Part shown: positions 9,273 to 18,798 of the stretch, one piece after another
Layout of the letters: every line of letters begins with the position of its first letter
How positions within the stretch are numbered: position 1 is the stretch's first letter
Origin: Candidatus Vallotia laricis
Lineage (GTDB): Bacteria > Pseudomonadota > Gammaproteobacteria > Burkholderiales > Burkholderiaceae
NCBI RefSeq assembly: GCF_020541325.1
Contig: NZ_CP047399.1
Coordinates: 744,001-808,000, forward strand
Length of the DNA: 64,000 nt
Reading direction: 5' to 3'
The notes under the pieces: model-generated
The model's database searches: none
Told to the model about the DNA's origin: nothing
Seen by the model: the letters and a program-made list of their open reading frames with translations, nothing else
Made by a program: the position numbers and the translations under genes

Positions 9273-10864
9273 TGAGAGCAGAAGGGTGCTAAACAATGTT
9301 TTTTGGTCTTTTACTACAGAGGTATGCAAGAAGAAACTTATAAAACCGCGAGATTACTTATGAGACGTCTGGCGCTTAATGAGTAGTTAGTTGTTATCGT
9401 AATCTAATATCATTCAAACTTATAATCCACCCCAAATACAGCGACTTTTTTCTCGATCGGTTGCTATACCACAGCAATGGGTGCAACTATTACATATTAA
9501 TAAGGTTTCGATTAGAAGATAAGCCCTTGGCCGCACTCGCCTGATAGCCTGCTAAGGCATGAAATCTCTAATAAGATAATGAGATGAATATAGTAAAACT
9601 GCGCATAGTCCAGCATAAGTAGTACTATTCAGTACAAGTAGTATTATGATGATAGAAAAGTGATAGCCGATTTTTTCTCTTGCAGAATGCAATTTGCATG
9701 ATATCTATTTTTAGTAGAATTTTTTCTTACACTATTATCATTTTTTCTTCTACTGAAGATATAATCTTCCGGTGAAAATACAATTCACTACATATCTCTC
9801 GGATTTAGATATAACAAGCCAAACACAATATATCCGATATTCTATAAGCTGTTAATAACACTTACTTCATATAGTAAAGTTACTATAATAATACTATTAT
9901 AGTATTAATGCCAACTTTAGTTAGCATTACTCAAATAGCTGTTTACTTACTCAGAATCAATGCCCCTTTAATTAAAATCGTCATCGTGCGTATAATCTGT
10001 AGTTAAATGTAGATTTGTTCAGTCTATTCAGATATTCTGAAGAACGCTTTTCTCTTTGAGAATTACTGCTTTATTGTTGTGTACTTCTGGGGTTAGTGGT
10101 TAGTTAACTTCGCCAAAATGGTACGTAAGAAATTGATTTGTTTCGGGAGCCATGAAATTTCTGCTGGTTTCACTTTAGCGAATGTAATTTTAATATTAGG
10201 TTGAGAGGCACCATTTTACGTCTACGCAAACTTAGCGCCCTAGATTTAAAGCGAGGCAATTTATTGATTCTAATGCTAGAGTGCAGTGAATGAGTCTAAG
10301 AAGATACTCAGCAATTTTATTGCTACCCTCAGTTTAATTATCGAGAAAAGCGATTTGTTTACCCGAATATAATTCTTATTACTGAAATGTATTGTTTGTC
10401 TAAAAACGATCTCTAGAGCTACTGACTTAGCTATACCAAAAACGGCATTTTTTAACCCGTGAGAATTTCTGATCTTGCCTGAGAATAAACCGCATGTTCT
10501 AGAATAGATAATTAGCACACATCTATTGGAATCTCCGTATTATTTGCTTAATATCAAGTTTTTTTAAAAACTTTTAATATGCTTGAAACTAACTATAAAT
10601 AAAGAAGTATGTTAGAAACAACTAAATGGATTTAGCAGGATTATACTAATCTAGTATTAATTTTTTGAAATTTCATTCATAAAAATTTAACTATCTAAAA
10701 ATTCCTTATTTCTATTTTAGAGTATGACTAATTAATGAATCATTAATAGTACCAATACTGCGTAATCAAAATATTAAAGTACGATTTATATCGTTTTGTA
10801 ATGCGACATACATTATTAATTGTTTTTTATTTAGCTTTATTAACATAAAAGTGCTAAAATTTAT

Positions 10865-10905
10865 TACTATTAATAAGTATATAATATATTTACTTATTAA
10901 TAGTA
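10865..10905. repeat. 15-bp AT-only-like inverted repeat upstream region of spacer
   Basis: Arms 10865-10879 and 10891-10905 are exact reverse complements (core TTAATAAGTA) around an 11-base AT loop. The very low GC makes chance more likely than for the other hairpins. It lies 210 bp downstream of the glycosyltransferase stop and could belong to its 3' region. Confidence 0.5.
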
Positions 10906-11114
10906 GTGTATAGAGAGGAGTGTTATAAAAATTAGACTGCTACACTTCTTTAGGCGACATCTAGTATGCTAATGTATGATAACTTTTATGTTAAAGGTAG
11001 ATATAGTACTTTGTTTATATTAGTACACACTATAAAAATATATCGTATATCAATATTATATAAATAATTTATATTACTTTAATCCTCGATATATCAAGTT
11101 CTATAAATACCAAC

Positions 11115-12179
11115 TTAGTCGGCAGTAACTTTTTGCGTTACTGCTTGGTGGCTAGTGTGCAGCAGTTTCTCATATACATGAACATAATTTTGTGCCATCA
11201 CCTTCGATGTAAAACGGGATTCAAACGCTGCCCGCACACTAGCTCGTGATAGCGTGTGTAACTGGTTCACTGCTATAACAGCGCTTAATTCGTCTTCGAC
11301 AACAAAACCCGATACGCCATTTTCAATTACTTCCGGCACTGACCCTCGCTTAAACGCTATTACTGGTGTGCCACAGGCCATTGCCTCGATCATCACCAAA
11401 CCAAACGGCTCTGGCCAGTCGATTGGAAACAGCAACGCATGTGCACCAGATAAAAACTTAGACTTTTCAGCCTCAGAGATCTCACCGACGTACTCAACAT
11501 GTGGTAGTGATATAAGTGGCTTAATCTGTTCTTCGTAATATGTACGATCAGCTTTGTCAAGCTTCGCAACAATTTTAATTTTCATGGCGCACTGTTGTGC
11601 AATTCGAATCGCAGTATCTAAGCGCTTTTCCGGCGAAATACGCCCTAAAAAAGCTAGATAGCTTGGCTTAATATCAGCGTGCGGCATTAGTAGATCAATA
11701 GGAAGACCATGATGAACAGTTGAGAGCCAATTAGCCTGTGGTAGCGGGTTACGCTGGTTCTCGGATATTGATACGACCCTTACATCTTTAAACATATTAA
11801 AAATCGGCTGTAGCTCTGGCAAGTCAAGCCGGCCGTGTAATGTTGTCAAATGTGGTACCGATTGGCGCGAAAATAATTGGAACGGATAGTATTCAATATG
11901 AAAATGTAGTACATCAAACTCTTCAGATCGTCGCCATACTTTCTCGAGTAATAGCATGTGTGGCGCCATCGTGTCCTGAATCAATGGATCTAGTCGCAAA
12001 GCCTGGGGCCATACCGCATCGAGCTTAGCCGATGTTTTCGAATCTCCGCTAGCAAATAAAGTCACATTATGTCCGAGTTCGACCAGCGCTTCGGTTAAAT
12101 AGGACACAACACGCTCAGTCCCACCATATAGTTTTGGTGGGACTGCCTCGTGCAACGGCGCAATTTGAGCGATTCGCAT
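11115..12179 (-). CDS. GT4-family glycosyltransferase
   Basis: Predicted retaining glycosyltransferase of the GT-B fold. The N-terminal domain begins MRIAQIAPLHEAVPP with the glycine-rich YGGTERVV loop; the C-terminal nucleotide-sugar domain has FLGRISPEKRLDTAIRIA and the E-x7-E motif in EPFGLVMIEAMACGTPVIA. Length 354 is normal and the frame is intact. Acceptor and donor are unknown. From memory, relatives in Burkholderia sit beside glycogen-debranching-type genes; none is seen here, so it stands alone between eroded stretches. Retention suggests a role in surface or storage glycan, which is inference. Confidence 0.85.
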   Translation of the reverse strand: MRIAQIAPLHEAVPPKLYGGTERVVSYLTEALVELGHNVTLFASGDSKTSAKLDAVWPQALRLDPLIQDTMAPHMLLLEKVWRRSEEFDVLHFHIEYYPFQLFSRQSVPHLTTLHGRLDLPELQPIFNMFKDVRVVSISENQRNPLPQANWLSTVHHGLPIDLLMPHADIKPSYLAFLGRISPEKRLDTAIRIAQQCAMKIKIVAKLDKADRTYYEEQIKPLISLPHVEYVGEISEAEKSKFLSGAHALLFPIDWPEPFGLVMIEAMACGTPVIAFKRGSVPEVIENGVSGFVVEDELSAVIAVNQLHTLSRASVRAAFESRFTSKVMAQNYVHVYEKLLHTSHQAVTQKVTAD

Positions 12180-12843
12180 ATCGGTAAACTCCTAAAAAGT
12201 CAATCGAAGTGACTGCTTCAGTTTAATATAGGTTCAGAGCCCCCAATTTGCAATTCTAGACGCTTGCTTGTGCTATTGGCACTAGCAAAGCGTCCGATAT
12301 TTTTGCAACAGCTCGGCGCAGATTACCCTTAGATTAATTAGTCTTCAGCGCTCCATAGCATAGCTTATGCATAGTGCGTAAGCTATAATCTTTCAAGATA
12401 CTAAGCCACCTACTATTGGAATAAATGACTTAAGAAGATGGCAGATTTGTGATAATCGAGAGCTATATAGTGAGACTTCTAGCTAGACTTCCAAAGTTTT
12501 TACGAAATTTTTATGCACCCAGCAAACCTTGCTCTATAAAGCTGTTTTAAATTATTTTCAGGGCTAACAAAGTGAACCGAATAGTCGAGCTGCGTGACTT
12601 CCATCATTTATTGCAAGCCGATTTTCATCGTATCTTAAAATACTTTATTAAAAGTATGGATAAGATCACAATAACTTTCATGGTTAACTATACTGATACT
12701 CAGTCAGTACATTAATGGAATTACTATAGTATTTGTATAGCTTCAATTCAGAAAATTCCGCCTTTCTCGCTACAGTCTTTTACTATGCTACGGTATCGAC
12801 CGATACTGCTGATGTAAAATTTTTGTGATTATGCGGTTTTGGG
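12180..12843. other. Spacer upstream of the glycosyltransferase
   Basis: 664 bp without a gene. It holds two imperfect hairpins: 12259-12294 (stem GACGCTT-GCT with one bulge, inner GTGC/GCAC) and 12360-12386 (11 bp with one G-T pair, loop ATAGT). No clear promoter was seen for the glycosyltransferase. Confidence 0.55.
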
Positions 12844-12914
12844 AGGCGCGAGCCGGAGTCGAACCGGCCTAAACGGCTTTGCAGGCCGCAGCATAACCGC
12901 TTTGCTATCGCGCC
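12844..12914 (-). tRNA. tRNA-Cys (anticodon GCA)
   Basis: Acceptor GGCGCGA pairs with TCGCGCC; the anticodon loop CTGCAAA gives GCA; T arm GCCGG-TTCGACT-CCGGC; discriminator T, as usual for tRNA-Cys. The three bases after the discriminator read CCC, so the CCA end must be completed enzymatically. It lies 8 bp downstream of tRNA-Gly on the same strand. Confidence 0.93.
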
Positions 12915-12922
12915 ATAATGTT

Positions 12923-12998
12923 TGGAGCGGGAGACGAGTCTCGAACTCGCGACCTCAACCTTGGCAAGGTTGCGCTCTACCAACTGAGCTACTCCCGC
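12923..12998 (-). tRNA. tRNA-Gly (anticodon GCC)
   Basis: A complete 76-nt cloverleaf with acceptor GCGGGAG/CTCCCGC, anticodon loop TTGCCAA giving GCC, T arm with GTTCGAG, and an encoded CCA end. It forms a gly-cys tandem downstream of pgsA, the arrangement I recall from free-living Burkholderia. Confidence 0.96.
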
Positions 12999-13020
12999 AC
13001 AATTTGTACCTTTATTTATA

Positions 13021-13069
13021 CTTCTACACTTTCAGTGTAGAAGCGACCATTATACTAAGAGTATAATGG
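13021..13069. terminator. Twin 10-bp hairpins between pgsA and tRNA-Gly
   Basis: Two adjacent perfect hairpins: 13021-13043 (CTTCTACACT/AGTGTAGAAG, loop TTC) and 13047-13069 (CCATTATACT/AGTATAATGG, loop AAG), separated by three bases. They follow pgsA by 65 bp and precede tRNA-Gly by 22 bp. On the minus strand a TATAAA (13015-13020) lies directly after them, so the first hairpin would fill the -35/-10 spacer of a possible tRNA promoter. Confidence 0.65.
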
Positions 13070-13134
13070 GGTGTCAAAAACTATAGTCGATGTAAATATA
13101 TGTAAAATTGGAAAAATTTCGGTTGCATTCTAAT

Positions 13135-13722
13135 TTATGATGCTCGATCTCGAATCTGGGACCAGGCTAGCTTCATATAATAAAGCATCGACCAGATTGT
13201 CAAAAGCGCCGCCAAGTAAAGAAGCGACGCTCCTAAAACGCGTGTATTAACTGAAAACCACCCTAATATTCTAATCGGCGAGTAGTACAGTAATAATGGG
13301 ATCGCAATCATCTGGCATGCAGTCTTAAATTTTCCTAACGAGTTAACGGCTACTCTCTCAGATGCACCAATATTCGCCATCCATTCACGCAGTGCAGAAA
13401 TCGCGATTTCACGCCCCACAATCACTAGAGCAATAGCTGCGTCAAGGCGAATCAACTGTACTAAAACTAATAGTGCAGCAGTCACCATTAATTTATCTGC
13501 AACGGGATCAAGAAACGCTCCGAATACGGAGGTTTGATTCAACTTGCGTGCTAGAAACCCATCAAACCAGTCAGTCAGCGCCGCTAAAGTGAAGATGGCT
13601 GCAGCTACTTTATTTTTATTCTGTAGGGTCAATATTATGCCAGGCAGATAGTATACACCAATGATTAACGGGATGAGCACGATCCGTAACCATGTTAAAA
13701 AAATCGGTAAATTGAAAGGCAT
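13135..13722 (-). CDS. pgsA: CDP-diacylglycerol-glycerol-3-phosphate 3-phosphatidyltransferase
   Basis: Inner-membrane enzyme making phosphatidylglycerol phosphate, the first committed step to phosphatidylglycerol. The CDP-alcohol phosphotransferase motif D-G-x2-A-R-x8-G-x3-D-x3-D is visible in TDWFDGFLARKLNQTS followed by FGAFLDPVADKL. Several hydrophobic segments match a multi-pass membrane protein. I chose the ATG at 13722 (195 residues), beginning MPFNLPIFLTWLR as in relatives; a TTG at 13755 is in frame but adds unrelated residues. Upstream, where Burkholderia carries uvrC, the DNA is gene-free. Confidence 0.93.
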   Translation of the reverse strand: MPFNLPIFLTWLRIVLIPLIIGVYYLPGIILTLQNKNKVAAAIFTLAALTDWFDGFLARKLNQTSVFGAFLDPVADKLMVTAALLVLVQLIRLDAAIALVIVGREIAISALREWMANIGASERVAVNSLGKFKTACQMIAIPLLLYYSPIRILGWFSVNTRVLGASLLYLAALLTIWSMLYYMKLAWSQIRDRAS

Positions 13723-13852
13723 CAAAGCAAGCTGGCGATAAAAAGTGACGCACAATTGCCATTGTGCCGCGTGATCAGACTCTCCATAAAGAGTACGCTC
13801 TATTAGATACTCTTGGTGCAGTTGATGATAGATTTTCTTAGCAAGTGTACAC

Positions 13853-13898
13853 GATATGCTATTGCTAGTTCATTTTTCAGAACTAGCAATAGCATATC
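13853..13898. repeat. Perfect 19-bp inverted repeat
   Basis: Arms 13853-13871 and 13880-13898 are exact reverse complements around the 8-base loop ATTTTTCA. It lies 131 bp upstream of the pgsA start, with no surviving gene ending beside it. Confidence 0.75.
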
Positions 13899-14336
13899 CT
13901 ACGTACAGCCTCCCCTAAAGCGCGTAAGTAACGCGTTGGCCGGATTGTCAGTAACGCGTATTTAGAGTACTGAGAGCGGGCCGCAATATAGTAAGATATA
14001 ATGTCTCATCGTAGATCTGCGTAACTCGCATCAATCAGCATTCTCTTTACCTAAATTGAGCGACGGCCGATGGTCTGTGAAGATTGTGGTCTCAAGATAA
14101 ACCTTAAGGCTTTTCTTTTCGTGACCCTAACTCAAACCATCATATCTCATGTCAGTTTCGAGAAAACCTGATGGGCAGTCTTAACCCGCCGCCCCCTATC
14201 GCTATTAATCAAGACAATATGCAGTAGAGTGACGAGATTCGAATATGCTTATGCTACAGGGCGAACGCGCCATGGGCGAACACAGAAGCGACGGCTGTTT
14301 AGCTCTTTAGGCACAAACAATAAACAACAATGCGCT

Positions 14337-14371
14337 ATTCAGCGCTATAAGAAAATCTTATAGCGCTGAAT
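14337..14371. repeat. Perfect 16-bp hairpin with a 3-base loop
   Basis: Arms 14337-14352 and 14356-14371 (core TTCAGCGCTATAAGA) match exactly around AAA. It is only 44 bp from the next long hairpin (14416-14461), and no gene is nearby. Confidence 0.75.
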
Positions 14372-14415
14372 GAAACCTACGCGCCACAGGCAGTACCACC
14401 GTGTAATATGCGTGA

Positions 14416-14461
14416 TATTATGGTATCTGAATTTAGTATTCTAAATTCAGATACCATAATA
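14416..14461. repeat. Perfect 21-bp hairpin with a 4-base loop
   Basis: Arms 14416-14436 and 14441-14461 are exact reverse complements around TATT. No T-run follows. The arm sequence is unrelated to that of its neighbour at 14337. Confidence 0.8.
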
Positions 14462-16035
14462 AACAACACATAAGACCCTGGTATCTTACTTATCACATAC
14501 GAAATATCAAAATTTCGATATGCAATGCAAATAGTCTTGCGGCTTAGTCGAGAGAACATATCCATAAAACATGGGCGAAAGTGCGCGTACGTATACTTCC
14601 GGGATTCTTATTTGGAAGGCATCTGAACAGAGAAAGTTATGCATTTTTCTTCATTATCAATAACTATGTCTGTTTCTGGCTTTATGGCTGATGAATAAGT
14701 GAAACCTTGTACTAGCACTGCTGCACTAGAACTTTTAGTAGATTACTTGTGTACTTGTAAACCGGTGTATTGCTGACGATGACCACTGTGAGAACTAAAT
14801 AACCGAGATAACGATGTGCGATGAATGCTTAGAGCATCTTGGATGCAGTAGACTTCTATTCTTTTTCCCGTGCCACGGTTCTCTACCAGAACATCATCTG
14901 CTGCATTACTAAGGATCAGAGTTTAAATGCTGTTACTCTAAATCTATCCCTAGCTCCAAAGAAATTTCTGGTTTTAGCAATGCAGCCATAGCAATCTCCT
15001 AGGATTTTAAGGCCTCTTCAACGATAATTTCATCTTGCGTAGACGATGCGATCTCTATGTATGGATGGATAGAATCTTTACTAAATTAACTCTACCACCC
15101 CTCATCATAGCCAAGTTAACGCATACGCGTACCTTACCTAAGAAACTACCCTGGGATATCAATATCAGCTACTGATGCGCTCTTCTCTAATCTCGATCGA
15201 TTCCTAGTACAGCACATTGAACAGTGAACTAATCTGACCGCATACCGTAGCTTGATTACGTACCATAACCGCTAGTGAAAATTTTAGTTTAGCCGCATCA
15301 CTATATATATTTTTATTCTGCTTTTTATCACTTCAAACTGACGACCCCCCCGCAGAAAGCTCACCTCATTCTGTACATTGCTCGTATAGTCTCGCCGATA
15401 TAAGGTGTAATGTATAAGATAATCTAGTGCAGCAGATAACCGAATACAATTGCTAAACACCGATTTTTTGAAAGTACATACTGAAATACGCGTTGCAAGA
15501 TACGCATACTTCTCTACACTCCTGGAACGCTCGGAAATGAGCTAAAGTCTGGCTGCTCTTATCGACTGCGCTAAGTAGCATGCAGCATTAAAAGCAATGT
15601 TCGGTATACTGAACATGTACACGATTTATCATTGTAAATAAGATATTTGTAACTCGGTCTCAATGCTTATTAAGATTATTCTTAGTAGAATTGTTGCTAC
15701 TTTATAGCAGGTCATCGCGAGATCAATAAGAATAATGCAGGACCATCGTAAGATGTGTAAGGTAACTGGGGTCTTTATAAAAGCATGATATGCACTAAGT
15801 TATGTAACTTACTCAGGTACAATGCAGACCGTATGCATGATAACATTGATATATATCGATCAGATGCTATAACACTTTTAAGGTCAAAACCTGTATTGAG
15901 CTTTAGATTACACTGATAATCAACTGCTCAATTATTAATATTAGTCTTATACGACGCATAAGACCCGCGCCTGAGAATATGAAGATAAGAGTCTCATTCG
16001 AAGTCTGATCATTTGTTAAAAATTCCGCATGTTGT

Positions 16036-17256
16036 ATGCGTTCTATATCCTCCTACTCAGATCTATATGTTAGCGAGCGAGTTCCCCTCGTATGCCATAT
16101 TTTTTGTTCTGTTATCGATAATTTCGGCGATGCCGGTGTCTGCTGGAGGCTTGCTCGGCAGTTAGCGAATGAATATAGCTGGAAAGTACATCTATTTATT
16201 GATAAATTATCTACACTTGCATACCTGGTGCCAGAGCTGGATACTAGGCGCGAGCAACAAGTGCTAGCTGGTGTCGATATTGAACACTGGCATGATCTTA
16301 AGTTTACTAAGTCGATTGCAGCGGCACTAAATATCTCCGATGTTGTAATTGAGGCATTTTCTTGCCACTTACCACCATTATACCTTGCTGCGATGGCGCA
16401 GCGCCCATCGCAGGTAGTTTGGATTAGCCTTGAATACTTATCGTCCGAAGACTGGGTGGTAGACTTTCATTTACGCACGGCGCCTCATCCCTACTATACA
16501 CTGACCAAAACGTTTTTTTTTCCCGGCTTTGATAAGCATACTGGAGGAGTACTTTGCGAGCAAGACTTAGACGTACAACGTCGCAATTTTATCACATCGG
16601 TGGCCGAAAGGGAGTGCTGGTGGACGACTCTCGGGATACCGCAGCCTGATCCAACTACCATAATCGTATCTTTGTTTTGCTACAAGAATTTAGGTCTTGA
16701 CTCGCTGCTCGAGCAATGGCGCGATGGAGTAGATCCGTTAATGCTACTTGTTCCGGAGGGTCAGATCTCCAAGTCTATCGCTCGGTTCTTTACCCATCTA
16801 ATGGGATCCAGGAAATTTGTAGCGGGCATGCATGCAAACACATGTGCACTAAGCATCTATATTCTGCCGTTTACTAGTCAGCTTAGTTACGATAAATTGT
16901 TATGGAGCACTGATGTTAACTTTGTACGTGGAGAGGATTCATTTGTGCGCGCGCAGTGGGCACGCAAGCCATTCGTCTGGCACGTATATCCACAGGAGAA
17001 TTATGCACACCTACCAAAGTTAGACGCAGTCCTTGCGCGTATTGGTTTGACACTAGAATCGTACCCCCGTGACGCATTAATACGCTTCTGGCAGGCATGG
17101 AATGGCAACACAACGTACGGCCCCCTAGATTGGAAAGATTTTATTCAGTATCGAGAGGCTTTTGAGTCACGCGCACACACATGGGCAGATGAGTTATCTT
17201 CCATAGGTGATCTAGCTAAACATCTGTCTATATTCGTCCAAAATACACTAAAATAG
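16036..17256 (+). CDS. earP: EF-P arginine rhamnosyltransferase EarP
   Basis: Transfers rhamnose from dTDP-rhamnose to an arginine of elongation factor P, activating it for polyproline synthesis. The N-terminal signature VIDNFGDAGVCWRLARQL (with the catalytic aspartate of the family in NFGDAG) is clear, followed by WISLEYLSSEDWV and the C-terminal nucleotide-sugar part with RGEDSFVRAQWARKPFVWHVYPQ. Length 406 is normal; the ATG at 16036 lacks a clear ribosome binding site. It lies 86 bp upstream of its substrate gene efp, and that EF-P carries the arginine the enzyme needs. Confidence 0.94.
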   Translation: MRSISSYSDLYVSERVPLVCHIFCSVIDNFGDAGVCWRLARQLANEYSWKVHLFIDKLSTLAYLVPELDTRREQQVLAGVDIEHWHDLKFTKSIAAALNISDVVIEAFSCHLPPLYLAAMAQRPSQVVWISLEYLSSEDWVVDFHLRTAPHPYYTLTKTFFFPGFDKHTGGVLCEQDLDVQRRNFITSVAERECWWTTLGIPQPDPTTIIVSLFCYKNLGLDSLLEQWRDGVDPLMLLVPEGQISKSIARFFTHLMGSRKFVAGMHANTCALSIYILPFTSQLSYDKLLWSTDVNFVRGEDSFVRAQWARKPFVWHVYPQENYAHLPKLDAVLARIGLTLESYPRDALIRFWQAWNGNTTYGPLDWKDFIQYREAFESRAHTWADELSSIGDLAKHLSIFVQNTLK

Positions 17257-17289
17257 TAAGTTTTAAGATTGACACTAAACCATTCAATG

Positions 17290-17319
17290 TTGAGCATACT
17301 GTTAGCCCTTCATTATACC
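17290..17319 (+). promoter_or_regulatory. Possible promoter of efp
   Basis: TTGAGC (17290-17295), an 18-base spacer and TATACC (17314-17319) lie 23 bp before the efp start. Each hexamer matches the sigma-70 consensus at four positions. It would allow efp to be expressed beyond the earP level. Confidence 0.35.
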
Positions 17320-17342
17320 TATTTATCTAACAGGATAGTCTT

Positions 17343-17900
17343 ATGAAGACTGCTCAAGAACTGCGTACTGGAAACATTATATTGATTAGAAATAATCCCA
17401 TGATCGTGCAAAAAACTGAGTATAATAAATCAGGACGCAATACTGCAGTCGTCAAGCTAAAGCTAAAAAACCTACTGACTGGCGCTGGAAGTGAATCTGT
17501 ATATAAAGCTGATGATAAGTTTGATATCGTCATGCTTGACCGAAAAGAAGTCACCTATTCGTATTTTGCTAATCCGATGTATGTATTTATAGATACTGAC
17601 TATAATCAGTACGAAGTTGGAAGCGAAATAATGGGTAGTGCGTTATTTTATCTCAGAGACGGCATGGCCTGCGAAATTGTATTTTACAATGACAGGGTAA
17701 TCTCAGTAGAGATTCCAACTACGCTTGTACGCGAAATTGTCTATACAGAACCTGCGGTTAAAGGCGATACCTCCTCCGGAAAGATATTTAAAAGCGCTAA
17801 ATTATCCACTGGATTTGAACTACAGGTGCCACTATTTTGCAATATCGGTGATCAGATCGAGATCGATACTCGTACACATGAGTACCGAAGTCGCGCATAG
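17343..17900 (+). CDS. efp: Elongation factor P (arginine type)
   Basis: Ribosome-binding factor that relieves stalling at polyproline. The KOW-like N-terminal domain has the modification loop [10 protein letters not shown] with arginine R32, the residue rhamnosylated by EarP; two OB domains follow, ending in the family signature [17 protein letters not shown]. Length 185 is standard. AGGAT lies seven bases before the ATG. Directly downstream of earP; a 26-bp perfect hairpin lies 115 bp after the stop. Confidence 0.97.
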   Translation: MKTAQELRTGNIILIRNNPMIVQKTEYNKSGRNTAVVKLKLKNLLTGAGSESVYKADDKFDIVMLDRKEVTYSYFANPMYVFIDTDYNQYEVGSEIMGSALFYLRDGMACEIVFYNDRVISVEIPTTLVREIVYTEPAVKGDTSSGKIFKSAKLSTGFELQVPLFCNIGDQIEIDTRTHEYRSRA

Positions 17901-18015
17901 TAGCACGTAGTTCGCCTTAATTCTACTCGGATACAGGTATGCTAACTAAGTATTAAAATCTACCTAACTTTGTTTTAAAAAACAAGTGAATGATAATAAT
18001 GCGGAAAATTAACGG

Positions 18016-18071
18016 ATAGTACTCTATTTCATCCCCTGACTTAGCAGTCAGGGGATGAAATAGAGTACTAT
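18016..18071. terminator. Perfect 26-bp hairpin after efp, the longest in the window
   Basis: Arms 18016-18041 and 18046-18071 are exact reverse complements around the loop TAGC. The stem includes a GC-rich ATCCCCTGACT top. No T-run follows on either strand. It lies between convergent efp and nagZ, so it could end transcripts from both sides. Confidence 0.75.
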
Positions 18072-18543
18072 GTTATATCAGATGTCGTAACCTCTTACGG
18101 TCAACCAAGAATACTAAAATAGCAGATATCTAATTGCTATAGATTTTATCGACATTACTACTAAATTATACTTGAATAGTATTCAGTAACATATGCATGT
18201 TGTTTCTAATGTAGTTTAGATTTATACGCTAGTACCAAGAGAAACGTGCAGCATTCTTTCCTACCATAGTGCAATGAGCTATTGCGCTATATAATAGTCT
18301 TTAGTATATCAACGCGATTAATATCTGTTGGTTTCGTCATTTACTGACAAAAATTTTTCTTACTATCAGTAAATCTTTGATCCATCTGAAATGCTACTCT
18401 TTCTTGGGAAGCTAACAACCAATAAAAATCCCTTCGGAAAACAAGCGATACTTCCAAAGATTTTCTATCTAAGTTAGACTACAGAAACTACTGTACCGTC
18501 GATAGACACAAAATACTGTGAGTATACATGGTGTATATACGGC

Positions 18544-18590
18544 TAGAAAATACTAGTAACTACTCAGTAGTAACTAGTATTGGTTTTCTA
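18544..18590. repeat. Long imperfect hairpin
   Basis: Inner arms 18549-18564 and 18566-18581 (AATACTAGT core) match with one mismatch, and outer TAGAAAA/TTTTCTA (18544-18550 and 18584-18590) extend the stem after a short bulge. It lies in the efp-nagZ spacer. Confidence 0.5.
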
Positions 18591-18798
18591 TTAACTAGTA
18601 TAAGATTATTTATAATTGTGCGTCAGATAAGCGGCGTATATAATATAAACGAAAACCTTTGAGTCGTTTTGAATTGGCCTAGTTTATTTTACTAGCGTAT
18701 AATCTCTGATGTCTCTTACACTAGTCAATTACATGCAGTGTATATATGCATTGCCGTAAAGAAAAATCTGAGTCAATCTACAGCGGTTACTTAACTAT

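Larger units (their letters stand above)
8757..11114. other. Gene-free AT-rich spacer with several inverted repeats
   Basis: 2.36 kb without a recognisable gene. The longest open frame (minus strand, about 10276-10518) matches nothing I know. I saw no tRNA or rRNA, and none of the tmRNA, RNase P or SRP RNA signatures I looked for. Inverted repeats: 8924-8943 (8 bp), 9233-9272 (16 bp, separate entry), 9881-9904 (10 bp) and 10865-10905 (15 bp, separate entry). Probably eroded former coding DNA. Confidence 0.7.
13723..16035. other. Gene-free 2.3-kb stretch, probably the site of a lost uvrC
   Basis: No intact gene. As I remember it, uvrC (about 2 kb) lies upstream of pgsA and next to earP-efp in Burkholderia, and the size of the hole fits. 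I could not recognise any UvrC motif. It contains three very good hairpins (separate entries), a run of seven C at 15345-15351 and a slightly more GC-rich patch around 13.9-14.3 kb that may be the youngest decay. Confidence 0.5.
17901..18798. other. Spacer between convergent efp and nagZ with several hairpins
   Basis: 898 bp without a gene. It holds the 26-bp hairpin at 18016-18071, a 10-bp hairpin with one G-T pair at 18266-18290, a 9-bp inverted repeat at 18339-18374 and the long imperfect hairpin at 18544-18590. No promoter or RNA gene was recognised. Confidence 0.65.

Noticed and set aside
10276-10518. 80-codon minus-strand frame in the 8.8-11.1 kb spacer
   Set aside because: No motif, no ribosome binding site and AT-biased composition; it looks like chance or unrecognisable debris.
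12841-12844. Damaged tRNA-Cys because the 3' end reads CCC instead of CCA
   Set aside because: Many tRNA genes do not encode CCA; the cloverleaf is otherwise complete and the end is added enzymatically.
14377-14565. 62-codon minus-strand frame
   Set aside because: It runs straight through the perfect hairpin at 14416-14461 and resembles no protein.
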